The notes beneath the pieces were generated by a model. It searched no databases. It was given only the letters and a program-made list of their open reading frames with translations, and was not told where the DNA came from. This document shows, piece after piece, positions 17,932 to 27,240 of a DNA stretch of 64,000 bases. Each line of letters opens with the position of its first letter. Position 1 is the stretch's first letter. Source of the DNA: Empedobacter stercoris (GTDB taxonomy: Bacteria; Bacteroidota; Bacteroidia; Flavobacteriales; Weeksellaceae); NCBI RefSeq assembly GCF_965137335.1, contig NZ_CBCRZD010000009.1. One strand, written 5' to 3'. The translations under genes were made by a program, and so were the position numbers.

Positions 17932-18314
17932 ATGATGAATTCCTCTGCTCCTTCTTCTAAATAATCGTCCAAATCGCGGCGATCTTTTTTCGTTGGTCTA
18001 CCTTCTCCTTTTTCGCGATAATAATCTTGCGAAAGTTTACGAAGTTCTAACACTTCATACTCTTCTTTTGGTGTTGTATCAACAATATGTAACGTCAGCA
18101 ATTTTGCTCCAATTCTATTTTTTGGGACTTGTAAAACTTTAAATGACAAATTTATTTGGTCTTTTCTAACCTCTATTGCATCTCCTGCGACAATCTCTCT
18201 TGACGCTTTTGCTACAACTCCATTTACTTTCACACGATTCTTTTTTACTGCATCAGCGGCTAAAGATCTTGTTTTATAATACCTAACACTCCAAAGAAAT
18301 TTATCTAATCTCAT
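17910..18314 (-). CDS. S4-domain RNA-binding protein (Hsp15-like)
   Basis: 134 residues. The S4 fold covers the first 60 residues: MRLDKFLWSVRYYKTRSLA, then KKNRVKVNGVVAK. A charged tail with EGRPTKKDRRDLDDYLEE follows, a typical Hsp15 C-terminal pattern. Hsp15 binds stalled 50S subunits that still carry nascent-chain tRNA. It converges on aroK and overlaps it by 9 nt. Confidence 0.88.
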   Translation of the reverse strand: MRLDKFLWSVRYYKTRSLAADAVKKNRVKVNGVVAKASREIVAGDAIEVRKDQINLSFKVLQVPKNRIGAKLLTLHIVDTTPKEEYEVLELRKLSQDYYREKGEGRPTKKDRRDLDDYLEEGAEEFIIKGEDLD

Positions 18315-18381
18315 TTAAAACTTAATATTTAATAGGATAAACTAATATTTTTTCTAAATTCGCAATATAAATCGAAATAAC

Positions 18382-19134
18382 ATGATAAAGAAATTCTTCG
18401 TTACTTTAATTGCTTGTTCTGCTGTTTTAGTAGGATGTAATAATGATGATGATAGTGGTGTAGATAAAGAAACAAAAATTCCTGTTGAAGAACGTAATGC
18501 TTTAGATGATGAAGCTATTCAACAATATTTAGAAGATTTTTACTTCAGCCCTAAAAATGGTAAACTTACAAAATTTGATACAATAAAAGGTAATGATGAC
18601 GATGCATATCCAGCTTTAAAAACACTTGCAAAACAAGATAACTTAGGTATTTGGTATGCCGAAAACCCAAATCATAAAGGAACTGGAGAAACTATAATTT
18701 CTAATGACAGTACTTCTATTTATATTTCCTACGAAATAGGTACTTTTTTAGCAACTAACAGCACTGATTATAAAAGAAAATATGGTTCTATTTCTACCTC
18801 TGGAACGCCTAATTCAGGAGACGGTTCTGCAATACAAGACCCTACTTTTTATTATTTCACACCAACTGAAATAGAAACTGAAAACGGAGTGAAAAGAGAA
18901 CATTTAGAATTAAAAAATTTTGTAGAAGGTTTAAAACATTTCAAAACAACAGAACGTTCTGTGAACGATTTATATAACTTTCAAGGTGTAATTATTTTAC
19001 CTTCAAGATTAGCGTATGCTCGAAACAAGTATTACATTTCAGGAACAGGATTATCTGAGTATTCTGGGAACAGAGATCGCTCTTTTATCTTCAATTTTGA
19101 ATTACCAAAAATCGAAAAAAGAACAAAAAAATAA
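18382..19134 (+). CDS. FKBP-like lipoprotein
   Basis: 250 residues with lipoprotein signal IACSAVLVGCNN (Cys19) and an acidic spacer (NNDDDSGVD). The middle carries a helical DDEAIQQYLEDFYF segment. The C-terminal half resembles an FKBP prolyl isomerase, best seen in GVIILPSRLAYA and the last strand FIFNFELPKI. Some aromatic active-site positions of FKBP are not evident, so activity is uncertain. It is probably outer-membrane attached. It is transcribed alone and has its own terminator. Confidence 0.62.
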   Translation: MIKKFFVTLIACSAVLVGCNNDDDSGVDKETKIPVEERNALDDEAIQQYLEDFYFSPKNGKLTKFDTIKGNDDDAYPALKTLAKQDNLGIWYAENPNHKGTGETIISNDSTSIYISYEIGTFLATNSTDYKRKYGSISTSGTPNSGDGSAIQDPTFYYFTPTEIETENGVKREHLELKNFVEGLKHFKTTERSVNDLYNFQGVIILPSRLAYARNKYYISGTGLSEYSGNRDRSFIFNFELPKIEKRTKK

Positions 19135-19159
19135 TCTTCTATTAATAAGATATTCTTTC

Positions 19160-19191
19160 AAAAACCATCCTCATTGATGGTTTTTTTTTAT
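19160..19191 (+). terminator. Terminator after the FKBP-like gene
   Basis: AAAACCATC and GATGGTTTT pair around CTCATT, then a long T run. Confidence 0.85.
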
Positions 19192-19231
19192 CTTTAATTT
19201 TTAAAAAATTGTTAGAATTTAAACCTAAGAA

Positions 19232-20434
19232 ATGAGTATAATAAAATCCATTATAGACAATGACTTCTATAAATTCACCATGCAATTTGGGGTTACAAAA
19301 TTGTATCCAGATGTAATGGCTCGTTATAAATTTATCAACCGAGGTGAACATGAATTTCCAAATGGTTTTGCAGAAGAATTACAAAATGAAATCAATGCAA
19401 TGGCTTCGTTAGCACTTACAAAAGATGAAAAAGAATTCTTTTCTACAAATTGTCCCTATCTAAGCCCTGCTTATTTAGACTTTTTACAAGGATATCGTTA
19501 TGATCCTACAGAAGTTAAAATCTCTCAAAACGGATCAGATGTTGAAGTTCTTGTTGAAGGATATTGGTACCGAACAATTTTATGGGAAGTTCCTATTCTT
19601 TGTCTAATTAGTGAAATTTTTTACAAATTAACCAACGCTCAACGCATCTCAAACGGAGAAATAACAAAACGAACAAGCGATAAAGTCGATTTATACAATC
19701 GTCTTGGTGTGACAGTTGCAGAGTTCGGAACACGTCGTCGTCACAGTTACGAAGTACACGATATTGTCATGAAAGAGCTTACCAATCACAAAGGAAAAAG
19801 TTTTGTTGGAACATCTAACGTTCACTTTGCACACAAATATGGCGTAAAACCAATTGGAACACATGCGCACGAATGGTTTATGTTTCATGGTGCTCGTTAC
19901 GGGTTCAAAATTGCCAATTCGATTAGTTTAGACCGCTGGGTGAAAGTATATTATGGTGATTTAGGAATTGCTTTAACTGACACCTATACTTCAGATATTT
20001 TCTTTGGACAATTTGACAAAAAATTATCGAAATTATTTGATGGTGTTCGTCACGACTCTGGAGATCCAATAGAATTTGGCGAAAAAACAATTGCTCACTA
20101 TGAAAAAATGGGAATTAATCCATTATTCAAAACTATAATTTTCTCAGATGGATTAAATTCTGAAAAAGTAGAAGTAATTACAAAAGCATTTAAAGATCGT
20201 ATCGGGTTATCGTTTGGTATTGGTACAAATTTAACAAATGACACCAATCTTCGTCCAATGAATATCGTAATGAAATTAACAGAAATTTCTTCGATTGATA
20301 TTAAATGGACTGGTGTTGTTAAACTTTCTGACGAAAAAAATAAACATACAGGAACACCTCGAATGATCGCTTTGGCCAAAGAAATGTTGGATTTAGATGA
20401 CATCCCCTCACATGAGGCACCAGAAAATGATTAA
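19232..20434 (+). CDS. pncB: Nicotinate phosphoribosyltransferase
   Basis: 400 residues. The N-terminus IIDNDFYKFTMQFGVTKLYP, the central EFGTRRRHSYEVHD and SNVHFAHKYGVKPIGTHAHEW, and GVRHDSGDP are all diagnostic of PncB. The enzyme makes nicotinate mononucleotide from nicotinate and PRPP, with ATP hydrolysis, in NAD salvage. The histidines in the RRRHSYEVHD segment lie where the family has its phosphorylated histidine. Length is normal. It is monocistronic and ends at a bidirectional terminator shared with the convergent peptidase. Confidence 0.95.
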   Translation: MSIIKSIIDNDFYKFTMQFGVTKLYPDVMARYKFINRGEHEFPNGFAEELQNEINAMASLALTKDEKEFFSTNCPYLSPAYLDFLQGYRYDPTEVKISQNGSDVEVLVEGYWYRTILWEVPILCLISEIFYKLTNAQRISNGEITKRTSDKVDLYNRLGVTVAEFGTRRRHSYEVHDIVMKELTNHKGKSFVGTSNVHFAHKYGVKPIGTHAHEWFMFHGARYGFKIANSISLDRWVKVYYGDLGIALTDTYTSDIFFGQFDKKLSKLFDGVRHDSGDPIEFGEKTIAHYEKMGINPLFKTIIFSDGLNSEKVEVITKAFKDRIGLSFGIGTNLTNDTNLRPMNIVMKLTEISSIDIKWTGVVKLSDEKNKHTGTPRMIALAKEMLDLDDIPSHEAPEND

Positions 20435-20450
20435 AAATTAATATTACAAT

Positions 20451-20484
20451 AAAAAAAAGGAACTCAATTGAGTTCCTTTTTTTT
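20451..20484. terminator. Bidirectional terminator between pncB and the Xaa-Pro peptidase gene
   Basis: Palindrome A8-GGAACTC-AATT-GAGTTCC-T8, ideal for both converging transcripts. Confidence 0.9.
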
Positions 20485-20501
20485 ATCTATTGAATCAAAT
20501 A

Positions 20502-21806
20502 TTATTTATTCATTAAACCTTCAATTTCTTCTGCTTCTAATGGAATATTCTGCATCAAATTGAACGGATTTCCTTCTTTTTGAATAACGTAATCATCTTC
20601 TAAACGAATTCCAAAACCTTCGGCAGGAATATAGAATCCTGGTTCGTTTGTAAATACCATTCCAGCAACAAAATCATCAGTCAACAAACCATAATCATGC
20701 GTATCCAATCCCATGTGATGAGATGTACCGTGCATCATATATTTTTTGTAAGCTGGCCAATTTGGATCTTCGTTCTGAACATCAGCTTTATCTAATAAAC
20801 CTAATCCTAACAATTCAGATGTATAAACTTTACCTAACTCTTCGTGATATTTGTACCAATTATTTCCTGCAACCAATAAGTTTTCTGCTTCTTTTTTACA
20901 ACGTAAAACGGCATCATATACTTCTCTTTGGCGTTTTGTATATTTTCCATTAACTGGGATTGTACGCGACATATCAGATGAGTAATTTGCATATTCTGCT
21001 GCAACGTCAAACAAAATCAAATCACCATCTTTACATTCATGATTATTTTGAATATAATGCAAAACATTCGCATTATTACCTGATGCAATAATTGGTGTGT
21101 ACGCAAAACCTTTTGAACGATTACGAATAAATTCATGTACAAACTCAGCTTCAATTTCGTATTCCCAAACACCTGGTTTTACAAAATTTAAAACACGACG
21201 AAAACCCTTTTCTGTAATATCACATGCGTGTTGAATCAATTGAATTTCTTCTGGCTCCTTTACAGAACGTAAACGTTGCAAAATAGGATTTGAACGTAAA
21301 TATGTATGTCCAGGATAATCCTTCTTTAATTGTTTTACAAAACGATCTTCACGATTTTCTACTTGCGGAGCTTCTGTCACACGGTAATGTTCATTTTTAT
21401 TAACATAAACATTCTCTGCTTCAACCATTAATTTGCGTAAAACATTTGGCAAATCTTGCAACCAAAGTACTGTTTTCACACCAGATACTTCTGTAGCTTG
21501 AGCTTTTGATAATTTTTCTCCTTCCCAAACAGCAATATGGTCATTTGTTTCACGAACAAATAATACTTCTCTATATTTTGGATCATAAGCATCAGGAAAA
21601 ATCAATAAAACAGACTCTTCTTGATCTACACCAGATAAATAAAATATATCGCGATGTTGTGCAAATGGTAAAGTAGAATCGGATGAGATGGGATAAATAT
21701 CATTTGAATTGAAAATAGCAAGAGAATGAGGTTTCATTGCTTTTACAAATTTCGCTCTATTCTTTATGAATAATTCATTTGGAATGGGTTTGTATTTTGT
21801 TGTCAT
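20502..21806 (-). CDS. pepP: Xaa-Pro aminopeptidase (M24B)
   Basis: 434 residues. N-terminal creatinase-like domain (residues 1-175), then the pita-bread metalloprotease domain. Metal ligands visible: LILFDVAAEY and YSSDMSRT (two Asp), the His in HHMGLDTHD, TNEPGFY (Glu) and IRLEDDY (Glu). It removes the first residue from peptides with proline in position two. The N-terminal domain contains the typical RDIFYLSGVDQEES. The family is firm; the name pepP follows the Escherichia coli enzyme. Confidence 0.92.
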   Translation of the reverse strand: MTTKYKPIPNELFIKNRAKFVKAMKPHSLAIFNSNDIYPISSDSTLPFAQHRDIFYLSGVDQEESVLLIFPDAYDPKYREVLFVRETNDHIAVWEGEKLSKAQATEVSGVKTVLWLQDLPNVLRKLMVEAENVYVNKNEHYRVTEAPQVENREDRFVKQLKKDYPGHTYLRSNPILQRLRSVKEPEEIQLIQHACDITEKGFRRVLNFVKPGVWEYEIEAEFVHEFIRNRSKGFAYTPIIASGNNANVLHYIQNNHECKDGDLILFDVAAEYANYSSDMSRTIPVNGKYTKRQREVYDAVLRCKKEAENLLVAGNNWYKYHEELGKVYTSELLGLGLLDKADVQNEDPNWPAYKKYMMHGTSHHMGLDTHDYGLLTDDFVAGMVFTNEPGFYIPAEGFGIRLEDDYVIQKEGNPFNLMQNIPLEAEEIEGLMNK

Positions 21807-21837
21807 AAAATTTTACATTAAATATTATGACCAAATT

Positions 21838-22080
21838 TAAGGAGATGTTTTTAGAAAAAAAAGGAAAACCCTCGTAGAAACGAGGGTTTTAACCTTAACC
21901 AACCTAAACCTATGAAAAAGCCATTAGCCTTTTATGTTGACAAATGTAAGTCACTTTTTTTTAACTGCAAATTTTTTTTATTAAAAGTCAACATTTTTTT
22001 AACGCAAACATGATAATTGAATAATAATCAACAAATAAGAGGTTAATAAAAATTCTATAAATATTCATTAGTGATAATTA
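21838..22080. other. Non-coding gap with a GC-rich hairpin and conserved-looking leader
   Basis: Between divergent pepP and rpsF. AAAACCCTCGT and ACGAGGGTTTT form an 11-bp stem with loop AGAA (about 21866-21891), then TTAACCTTAACCAACCTAAACC, then an AT-rich stretch. The 34-codon frame starting at 21912 is low complexity. It could be a small RNA, or a terminator for an unseen minus transcript, since T-rich sequence follows the hairpin on that strand. Confidence 0.4.
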
Positions 22081-22092
22081 GAATATTATTTA

Positions 22093-22100
22093 TATATTTG
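22093..22100 (+). promoter_or_regulatory. -7 element of the rpsF operon promoter
   Basis: TATATTTG followed by CACC, a perfect TAnnTTTG element 43 nt before the rpsF ATG. The -33 region is AT-rich without a clear TTTG. Confidence 0.65.
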
Positions 22101-22143
22101 CACCTCGAATTTTAGTATAATAATAACTTAAAAGAAGTTAAAA

Positions 22144-22491
22144 ATGACACATTACGAAACTGTTTTCATTTTGACTCCCGTTCTATCTGATTCTCAGGTA
22201 GAGGAAGCAGTTAATAAATTCAATGACTTTGTTACTGCTAACGGAGGAGAAATCGTAGCAAAAGAGAACTGGGGATTGAAAAAATTAGCATACCCAATTC
22301 AGAACAAAAGAAATGGATTCTACCACTTAGTAGAGTTTAAAACAGACAACAACGAATTAGTTTCTCAATTAGAAGTAGCTTACAAACGTGACGAACGTGT
22401 AATCCGTTTCTTAACTGTGAAATTAGACAAACACGGTGTTGAATGGGCTGAAAAACGTAGAACAAAATTAAAGTCTAACTCTAACAAGTAA
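22144..22491 (+). CDS. rpsF: 30S ribosomal protein bS6
   Basis: 115 residues starting MTHYETVFILTPVLSDSQ, with the typical GLKKLAYPIQNKRNGFYHL and KRDERVIRFLTVKLDKH. bS6 binds bS18 on the platform of the small subunit, and the two are encoded next to each other here. First gene of the rpsF-rpsR-rplI operon, the standard bacterial order without ssb or priB. Confidence 0.97.
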   Translation: MTHYETVFILTPVLSDSQVEEAVNKFNDFVTANGGEIVAKENWGLKKLAYPIQNKRNGFYHLVEFKTDNNELVSQLEVAYKRDERVIRFLTVKLDKHGVEWAEKRRTKLKSNSNK

Positions 22492-22498
22492 TTAAGCC

Positions 22499-22801
22499 AT
22501 GGCAATTGACGATTTAGCAAAAAAAGCTGCAGGAGGTAACGAATCAGAAATCCGTTATTTATCTCCTTTAGATATCGAAACACAATCAAACAAGAAATAT
22601 TGTCGTTTCAAAAAATTTGGAATCAAATACGTTGACTATAAAGACGCTGATTTCTTAATTCAATTCGTGAATGAGCAAGGTAAAATTTTACCTCGTCGTT
22701 ACACAGGAACATCTTTAAAATACCAAAGAAAAGTTTCTAAAGCGATCAAAAGAGCTCGTCACTTAGCATTAATGCCATTCATTGGTGATCAATTAAAATA
22801 A
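22499..22801 (+). CDS. rpsR: 30S ribosomal protein bS18
   Basis: 100 residues. The core is recognisable by IEIRYLSPLD-type N-part (SEIRYLSPLDIETQSNKKY), CRFKKFGIKYVDYKD, LPRRYTGTSLKYQRK and KAIKRARHLALMPF. It forms a heterodimer with bS6. Seven bases separate it from rpsF, so translation is likely coupled. Confidence 0.97.
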   Translation: MAIDDLAKKAAGGNESEIRYLSPLDIETQSNKKYCRFKKFGIKYVDYKDADFLIQFVNEQGKILPRRYTGTSLKYQRKVSKAIKRARHLALMPFIGDQLK

Positions 22802-22822
22802 TAACCTAAATATTAAAATATC

Positions 22823-23473
22823 ATGAACGTAATTTTAAGACAAGATGTAGAAGGTTTAGGTTTTGAATTTGAAGTTGTTTCAGTAAAACCTGGATACGCA
22901 CGTAACTTCTTAATCCCTCGTGGATTAGCATCAGTTGCAACTCCAAAAAATGTACAAGCATTAAACGAAACTTTAGAAGCTCGTAAAGCAGAAGAAGCTT
23001 CATTAATTGCTTCAGCTAAAGAAAAAGCAGCTAAATTAGAAGGTTTAGTTGTTAAAATCGACGCTAAAGTTGGTTCTGGAGATAAATTATTTGGATCTAT
23101 CAACAATGCTGACTTAGCAGAAGCTTTAGTAAAAGCTGGTGTTGAAATTGAAAAGAAAAATATCAAAATCCCAGGAAATACTATCAAACGTTTAGGAAAA
23201 TACGAAGCAAAAGTTCGTTTCCATAGAGAGGTTGAAGTAGACTTTGGATTTGAAATTGTACCAGATGCTGCATCTATCAAAGCTGCTGAAGAAGCTGCTA
23301 AAACTAGAGCAGAATTAGCTAAATTAGATGCTCAAAAAGCAGCTAACGCTAATAAAGAAGAAGGTTCTTTCTTTAACTTCGATAACCCAATTTACGCTAA
23401 CGACAAGAAAGCGAAAAAAGAGGAAGTGTCTGAAGAAGTTGCTACAGAAGAAGCTCCATCTACAGAAGAATAA
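22823..23473 (+). CDS. rplI: 50S ribosomal protein bL9 with long acidic tail
   Basis: The first 148 residues are a normal bL9: VILRQDVEGLGFEFEVVSVK, GYARNFLIPRGLA, the long connecting helix, then the C-domain with LFGSINNADLAEAL. The remaining 65 or so residues form a lineage-specific Ala/Glu/Lys-rich extension with FFNFDNPIYANDKKAKKEE near the end. bL9 reaches between neighbouring ribosomes and limits frameshifting; the extension has no role known to me. Confidence 0.95.
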   Translation: MNVILRQDVEGLGFEFEVVSVKPGYARNFLIPRGLASVATPKNVQALNETLEARKAEEASLIASAKEKAAKLEGLVVKIDAKVGSGDKLFGSINNADLAEALVKAGVEIEKKNIKIPGNTIKRLGKYEAKVRFHREVEVDFGFEIVPDAASIKAAEEAAKTRAELAKLDAQKAANANKEEGSFFNFDNPIYANDKKAKKEEVSEEVATEEAPSTEE

Positions 23474-23496
23474 TTATTATTCAACTATACAAATAA

Positions 23497-23528
23497 GAAA
23501 CCTCGCAAATTGCGAGGTTTTTTTATTT
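23497..23528 (+). terminator. Terminator of the rpsF-rpsR-rplI operon
   Basis: AAACCTCGCAA and TTGCGAGGTTT form an 11-bp stem followed by T7. Confidence 0.88.
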
Positions 23529-23569
23529 TTAAAATCATCAATTATAGACTTTCTTTTTGATTGGAATAA

Positions 23570-23602
23570 AAAAAATCCGTTCTTCTTAGAACGGATTTTA
23601 TA
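23570..23602 (-). terminator. Terminator of aroC
   Basis: AAAATCCGTTC and GAACGGATTTT pair around TTCTTA, right after the aroC stop on the minus strand; a T run follows in that direction. Confidence 0.82.
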
Positions 23603-23607
23603 GTATT

Positions 23608-24666
23608 CTATATATTTCTTGTTCGTTGTAGTAACGTCATATCAGCCAAAACCATTGCTGTTAAACTTTCTACAATTGGTACAGCTCTTGGTACTACACA
23701 TGGATCGTGACGACCTTTCCCGTGCATTTCGACCATTTTTCCATCTACATTTAGCGTAGTTTGTTCTTGCATTAATGTGGCAACAGGTTTGAAAGCAACT
23801 TTAAAATAAATATCCATTCCATTCGAAACTCCACCTTGTATTCCTCCAGAATAGTTCGTTTTAGTTGTACCGTCTTGGTTAAATTGATCATTCATATCAG
23901 AACCTTTCATTGAAGTTGAAGAAAAACCTTCTCCGTATTCAAAACCTTTTACAGCATTAATTGACATCATTGCTTGTCCTAATCGAGCATGTAATTTATC
24001 AAAAATTGGTTCTCCTAAACCAACTGGTACATTTTGAATCACACAAGTTACTTCTCCACCAATAGTATCTCCTTCTTTGCGAATTTCTTTGATACGATCA
24101 ATCATTTTTTCAGCCATTTCTAAATCAGGACAACGAACAGCTGTTTTCTCAATATTCGAAAAATCTAAAGCGGAATAATCATTATCTAATTTCAATTCAC
24201 CTACTCCACTTACATACGCCGTAATATTAATTGCAGGAATAATGTGTTTTGCAACAGCACCACCTACAACCCAATTTGCCGTTTCACGTGCAGAGGTTCT
24301 TCCTCCTCCTCTATGATCACGAACACCATATTTGTTTTCGTAGGTATAATCGGCATGAGATGGTCTAAAAACTCCTTTGATATGATCGTAATCGTGAGAT
24401 TTCTGGTTATCATTCGGAATAATAAAACCAATTGAAGCTCCGGTTGTTTTTCCTTCAAATATTCCTGAAAGAAATTGAACTGTATCAGGTTCTTTTCGTT
24501 GCGTTACAATAGCAGATTGTCCTGGTTTACGACGATCTAATTGCGCTTGAATCCAATCAAAATCTAATTCGATTCCACTCGGTACGCCATCAATAACACC
24601 TCCAATTGCTACACCATGACTTTCGCCAAAAGTTGATATTTTAAATAATCTTCCGAATGTATTCAC
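23608..24666 (-). CDS. aroC: Chorismate synthase
   Basis: 352 residues beginning MNTFGRLFKISTFGESHG (His17 of the GESHG motif). Also seen are the Arg-rich RPSHADYTYENKYG, RGGGRTSARETANWV, GGIQGGVSNG and the final GRHDPCVVPRAVPI. The enzyme uses reduced FMN to convert EPSP to chorismate. It follows a KASIII gene by 21 nt on the same strand, so the two are probably co-transcribed. Confidence 0.97.
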   Translation of the reverse strand: MNTFGRLFKISTFGESHGVAIGGVIDGVPSGIELDFDWIQAQLDRRKPGQSAIVTQRKEPDTVQFLSGIFEGKTTGASIGFIIPNDNQKSHDYDHIKGVFRPSHADYTYENKYGVRDHRGGGRTSARETANWVVGGAVAKHIIPAINITAYVSGVGELKLDNDYSALDFSNIEKTAVRCPDLEMAEKMIDRIKEIRKEGDTIGGEVTCVIQNVPVGLGEPIFDKLHARLGQAMMSINAVKGFEYGEGFSSTSMKGSDMNDQFNQDGTTKTNYSGGIQGGVSNGMDIYFKVAFKPVATLMQEQTTLNVDGKMVEMHGKGRHDPCVVPRAVPIVESLTAMVLADMTLLQRTRNI

Positions 24667-24687
24667 GATAGTTACAGTTTTTTTATA

Positions 24688-25776
24688 TTAATTTTCGAAT
24701 TTATAAATCACTGCATTAATATTCATCGTAGCACCAACTGAGGCTAAAATAATTTTATCATTTGCATGAAATTGATGTGGAGCTAAATTACCTTTTTTGA
24801 TTAAATCAAACATTGTTGGAACTGTTGCTACAGATGTGTTTCCTAAAAACTGAACCGTCATAGGATCTATATTTTCAGGAGCTGTTTTTCCAAAACTTTT
24901 ATATAAACGTTCAATCATCGCATGATCCATTTTTGCATTTGCTTGGTGCAATAATATTTTATTGATATCATCAATATCAAGATTGGTATCAGCTAATAAT
25001 TCTTTGATTGCTGGTGGAACATTTTTTAACACAAACTCATAAACTTTGCGACCTTTCATGTTTATATTTTTTACAGAACCTTTAAAGTTTGGATTTACCG
25101 AAACACTATTAGTAAGAAAAGCTAATTCGTCACCTGTAAAACTTAATGTTTCGTGATTAAGAATTCCATATTTATGATCAGCTTCTTTTGCTTCTAAAAC
25201 CACTGCTCCTGCACCATCTGCAAAAATCATTGCCGAACGATCATGTGGATCCACCGCACGAGATAAAGTATCAGAACCAATCACCAATACTTTTTTCGCA
25301 ATATTTGCTTGTATAAATTGATGACCTAAAATCAATGATTCTATCCAACCTGGGCAACCAAATGTCATGTCATAAGGCTTACACTTTAAATTATTAATCC
25401 CTAAGTTATGTTTTACTTTTGCCGAAATAGATGGCATTATATCGATTTGATGTCCTACAGGATCTATATCTCCAAAATTATGTCCAACGATAATATAGTC
25501 TAATTCTTCTGGATTAATCCCAGCATCTTCTATTGCTTGTTTAGCAGCAAATGTTGCGATATCAGAATTTAACAAATCGTCTTCAACATATCTTCTTTCT
25601 CTAATTTCTGTAATTTCCTCAAATTTACGTGTAATTTCTTCTCCCGTTTTATCTAAACGATTACCATTATCATCAAAAAATTCGTAATTAATAAAATGTT
25701 CGTTTGTAACAATTCTGTTTGGTAGGTAATGTCCAGAACCTGTAATTACAGAGTTTATCATATTAATATTGTTCAA
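24688..25776 (-). CDS. 3-oxoacyl-ACP synthase III family protein
   Basis: 362 residues of the thiolase fold. The triad is C141 (in FGCPGW), H277 (LLHQAN) and N313 (LGNTS), all in place. Such enzymes condense an acyl-CoA or acyl-ACP with malonyl-ACP; members can prime fatty acid synthesis, but related copies in Bacteroidota serve aryl polyene, flexirubin or olefin pathways. No other pathway genes are adjacent, so I keep it at family level. Several in-frame Met codons lie near the start (M1, M6); the first is used here. Confidence 0.85.
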   Translation of the reverse strand: MNNINMINSVITGSGHYLPNRIVTNEHFINYEFFDDNGNRLDKTGEEITRKFEEITEIRERRYVEDDLLNSDIATFAAKQAIEDAGINPEELDYIIVGHNFGDIDPVGHQIDIMPSISAKVKHNLGINNLKCKPYDMTFGCPGWIESLILGHQFIQANIAKKVLVIGSDTLSRAVDPHDRSAMIFADGAGAVVLEAKEADHKYGILNHETLSFTGDELAFLTNSVSVNPNFKGSVKNINMKGRKVYEFVLKNVPPAIKELLADTNLDIDDINKILLHQANAKMDHAMIERLYKSFGKTAPENIDPMTVQFLGNTSVATVPTMFDLIKKGNLAPHQFHANDKIILASVGATMNINAVIYKFEN

Positions 25777-25884
25777 TTAAAATAAAAAAATAATACCGGC
25801 AAAGTTACACATTTCATTAAAATAGTAGATAAAAATATGTAATAACTCATAGCTAATTTAATAAAGTATAATTAATTTAGCAGC

Positions 25885-26448
25885 ATGAAAAAAAATCCAT
25901 CATTAGTTGGTCTATTAATAGTCTGTGCATTAGCAGGTTTGATTGTGATTGTCTACAATCTCTTTTTGAATAAAAAAGATGGTTATGTAATTGATAATCC
26001 ATCGAACAAAACATTGACAATTAAAATTAACGATAAAGATTTCACTATTGCTCCACAACAAAATGCGCGTGTAGAACTAAAAAAAGGAAAAGCCCATATC
26101 GTTTATACTTTTGACAATAAGAACGTAGACACAGTTGTTGATATTACACGTGCAAATGGATTTATAAATCCAGCGCGTCAAGATTATTATACATTTACAC
26201 GCCCTTATGGTGTCCGAAAAAATAAAGATTCAATCTTTTTATCAAACAATATTGCGATAGACGATAAAGTTTATCACGGAATTATCGAAAAATCTTCTCA
26301 ATTATACATCGAAAACTTTTATTACAACATTGATCAAGATTATCCTAAAATGTTCATTAAAAGTGCGAGTAGCGAAAAAGCAACCGATTTATCGAAAATA
26401 TTTAACAAAGAAGATTTTAAACAATTTTATTTCGAGAATTACGAATAA
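25885..26448 (+). CDS. Hypothetical protein with N-terminal membrane anchor
   Basis: 187 residues. One membrane helix at about 8-30 (LVGLLIVCALAGLIVIVYNLF), no cleavage site, then a periplasmic beta-rich region (YVIDNPSNKTLTIKINDKDF) and a C-terminal part with FTRPYGVRKNKDS. It starts the plus-strand run leading to ubiE and porT, 25 nt before ubiE. Family not recognised. Confidence 0.7.
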   Translation: MKKNPSLVGLLIVCALAGLIVIVYNLFLNKKDGYVIDNPSNKTLTIKINDKDFTIAPQQNARVELKKGKAHIVYTFDNKNVDTVVDITRANGFINPARQDYYTFTRPYGVRKNKDSIFLSNNIAIDDKVYHGIIEKSSQLYIENFYYNIDQDYPKMFIKSASSEKATDLSKIFNKEDFKQFYFENYE

Positions 26449-26473
26449 AATTTATATTTTATAACTTTACACA

Positions 26474-27214
26474 ATGGCAAATCATCAACACGATAGCGTA
26501 ACTCCTTACGATTCATCAGATTTAAATAAAAAGAAACAAGTCGAACAAATGTTCGATAACATTTCTCCTAAATATGACTTATTAAACCGCGTTTTATCAA
26601 TGGGAATTGATATTCAGTGGAGAAAAGATGTCATCAAAATGGTAAAAGCTTCTCAACCACAAACGATTTTAGATATCGCAACAGGAACTGGAGATTTAGC
26701 GATAATGATGGGTAAAAATACCAACGCTAAAATTACGGGGTTAGACCTATCTAACGGAATGTTGGAAGTTGGTCGCAAAAAAGTAAAAGAAGCAGGTTTG
26801 GAAGAACGTATCGATATGGTACAAGGAGATTCTGAAAATTTACCTTTCTCTGACAATACTTTTGATTGTGTAACGGTTTCTTTTGGCGTACGTAACTTCG
26901 AGAATTTAGAAAAAGGTTTAGCCGAAATTAATCGTGTATTAAAACCAGGTGGAACATTTATTATTTTAGAATTTTCGTACCCTACAGCTTTCCCAATGAA
27001 ACAATTGTATACATTTTATTCTAAAAATATTTTACCTGCTATTGGAAAAATGGTTTCGAAAGATCAAAGCGCATATACCTATTTACCAGATTCTGTTCGT
27101 GCTTTTCCTCATGGAGAAGAAATGAAAAATATTTTGAAAAGTGTAAAATTCACACAACCTATTGATAAAAAACTTACATTTGGTATTGCAAGCATTTATA
27201 AAAGTATAAAATAA
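26474..27214 (+). CDS. ubiE: Demethylmenaquinone methyltransferase
   Basis: 246 residues. The SAM motif is DIATGTGD (67-74); VEQMFDNISPKYDLLNRVLS at the start and FGVRNFENLEKGLAE, LKPGGTFIILEF later are hallmarks of UbiE/MenG. The reaction methylates demethylmenaquinone to menaquinone, the usual quinone of Bacteroidota; menG would be an equally good symbol. It lies between an anchored protein and a PorT-like protein, 26 nt before the latter. Confidence 0.95.
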   Translation: MANHQHDSVTPYDSSDLNKKKQVEQMFDNISPKYDLLNRVLSMGIDIQWRKDVIKMVKASQPQTILDIATGTGDLAIMMGKNTNAKITGLDLSNGMLEVGRKKVKEAGLEERIDMVQGDSENLPFSDNTFDCVTVSFGVRNFENLEKGLAEINRVLKPGGTFIILEFSYPTAFPMKQLYTFYSKNILPAIGKMVSKDQSAYTYLPDSVRAFPHGEEMKNILKSVKFTQPIDKKLTFGIASIYKSIK

Positions 27215-27240
27215 AATTGCTTGTTATTCGTTGAGAGTCT

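Noticed and set aside
21912..22013. Small frame starting MKKPLAFYVDKCKS before rpsF
   Set aside because: It is low in complexity, made of T and A runs, and carries no recognisable feature.
22813..23603. Minus- and plus-strand alternative frames in rplI
   Set aside because: Codon-bias shadows of rplI.
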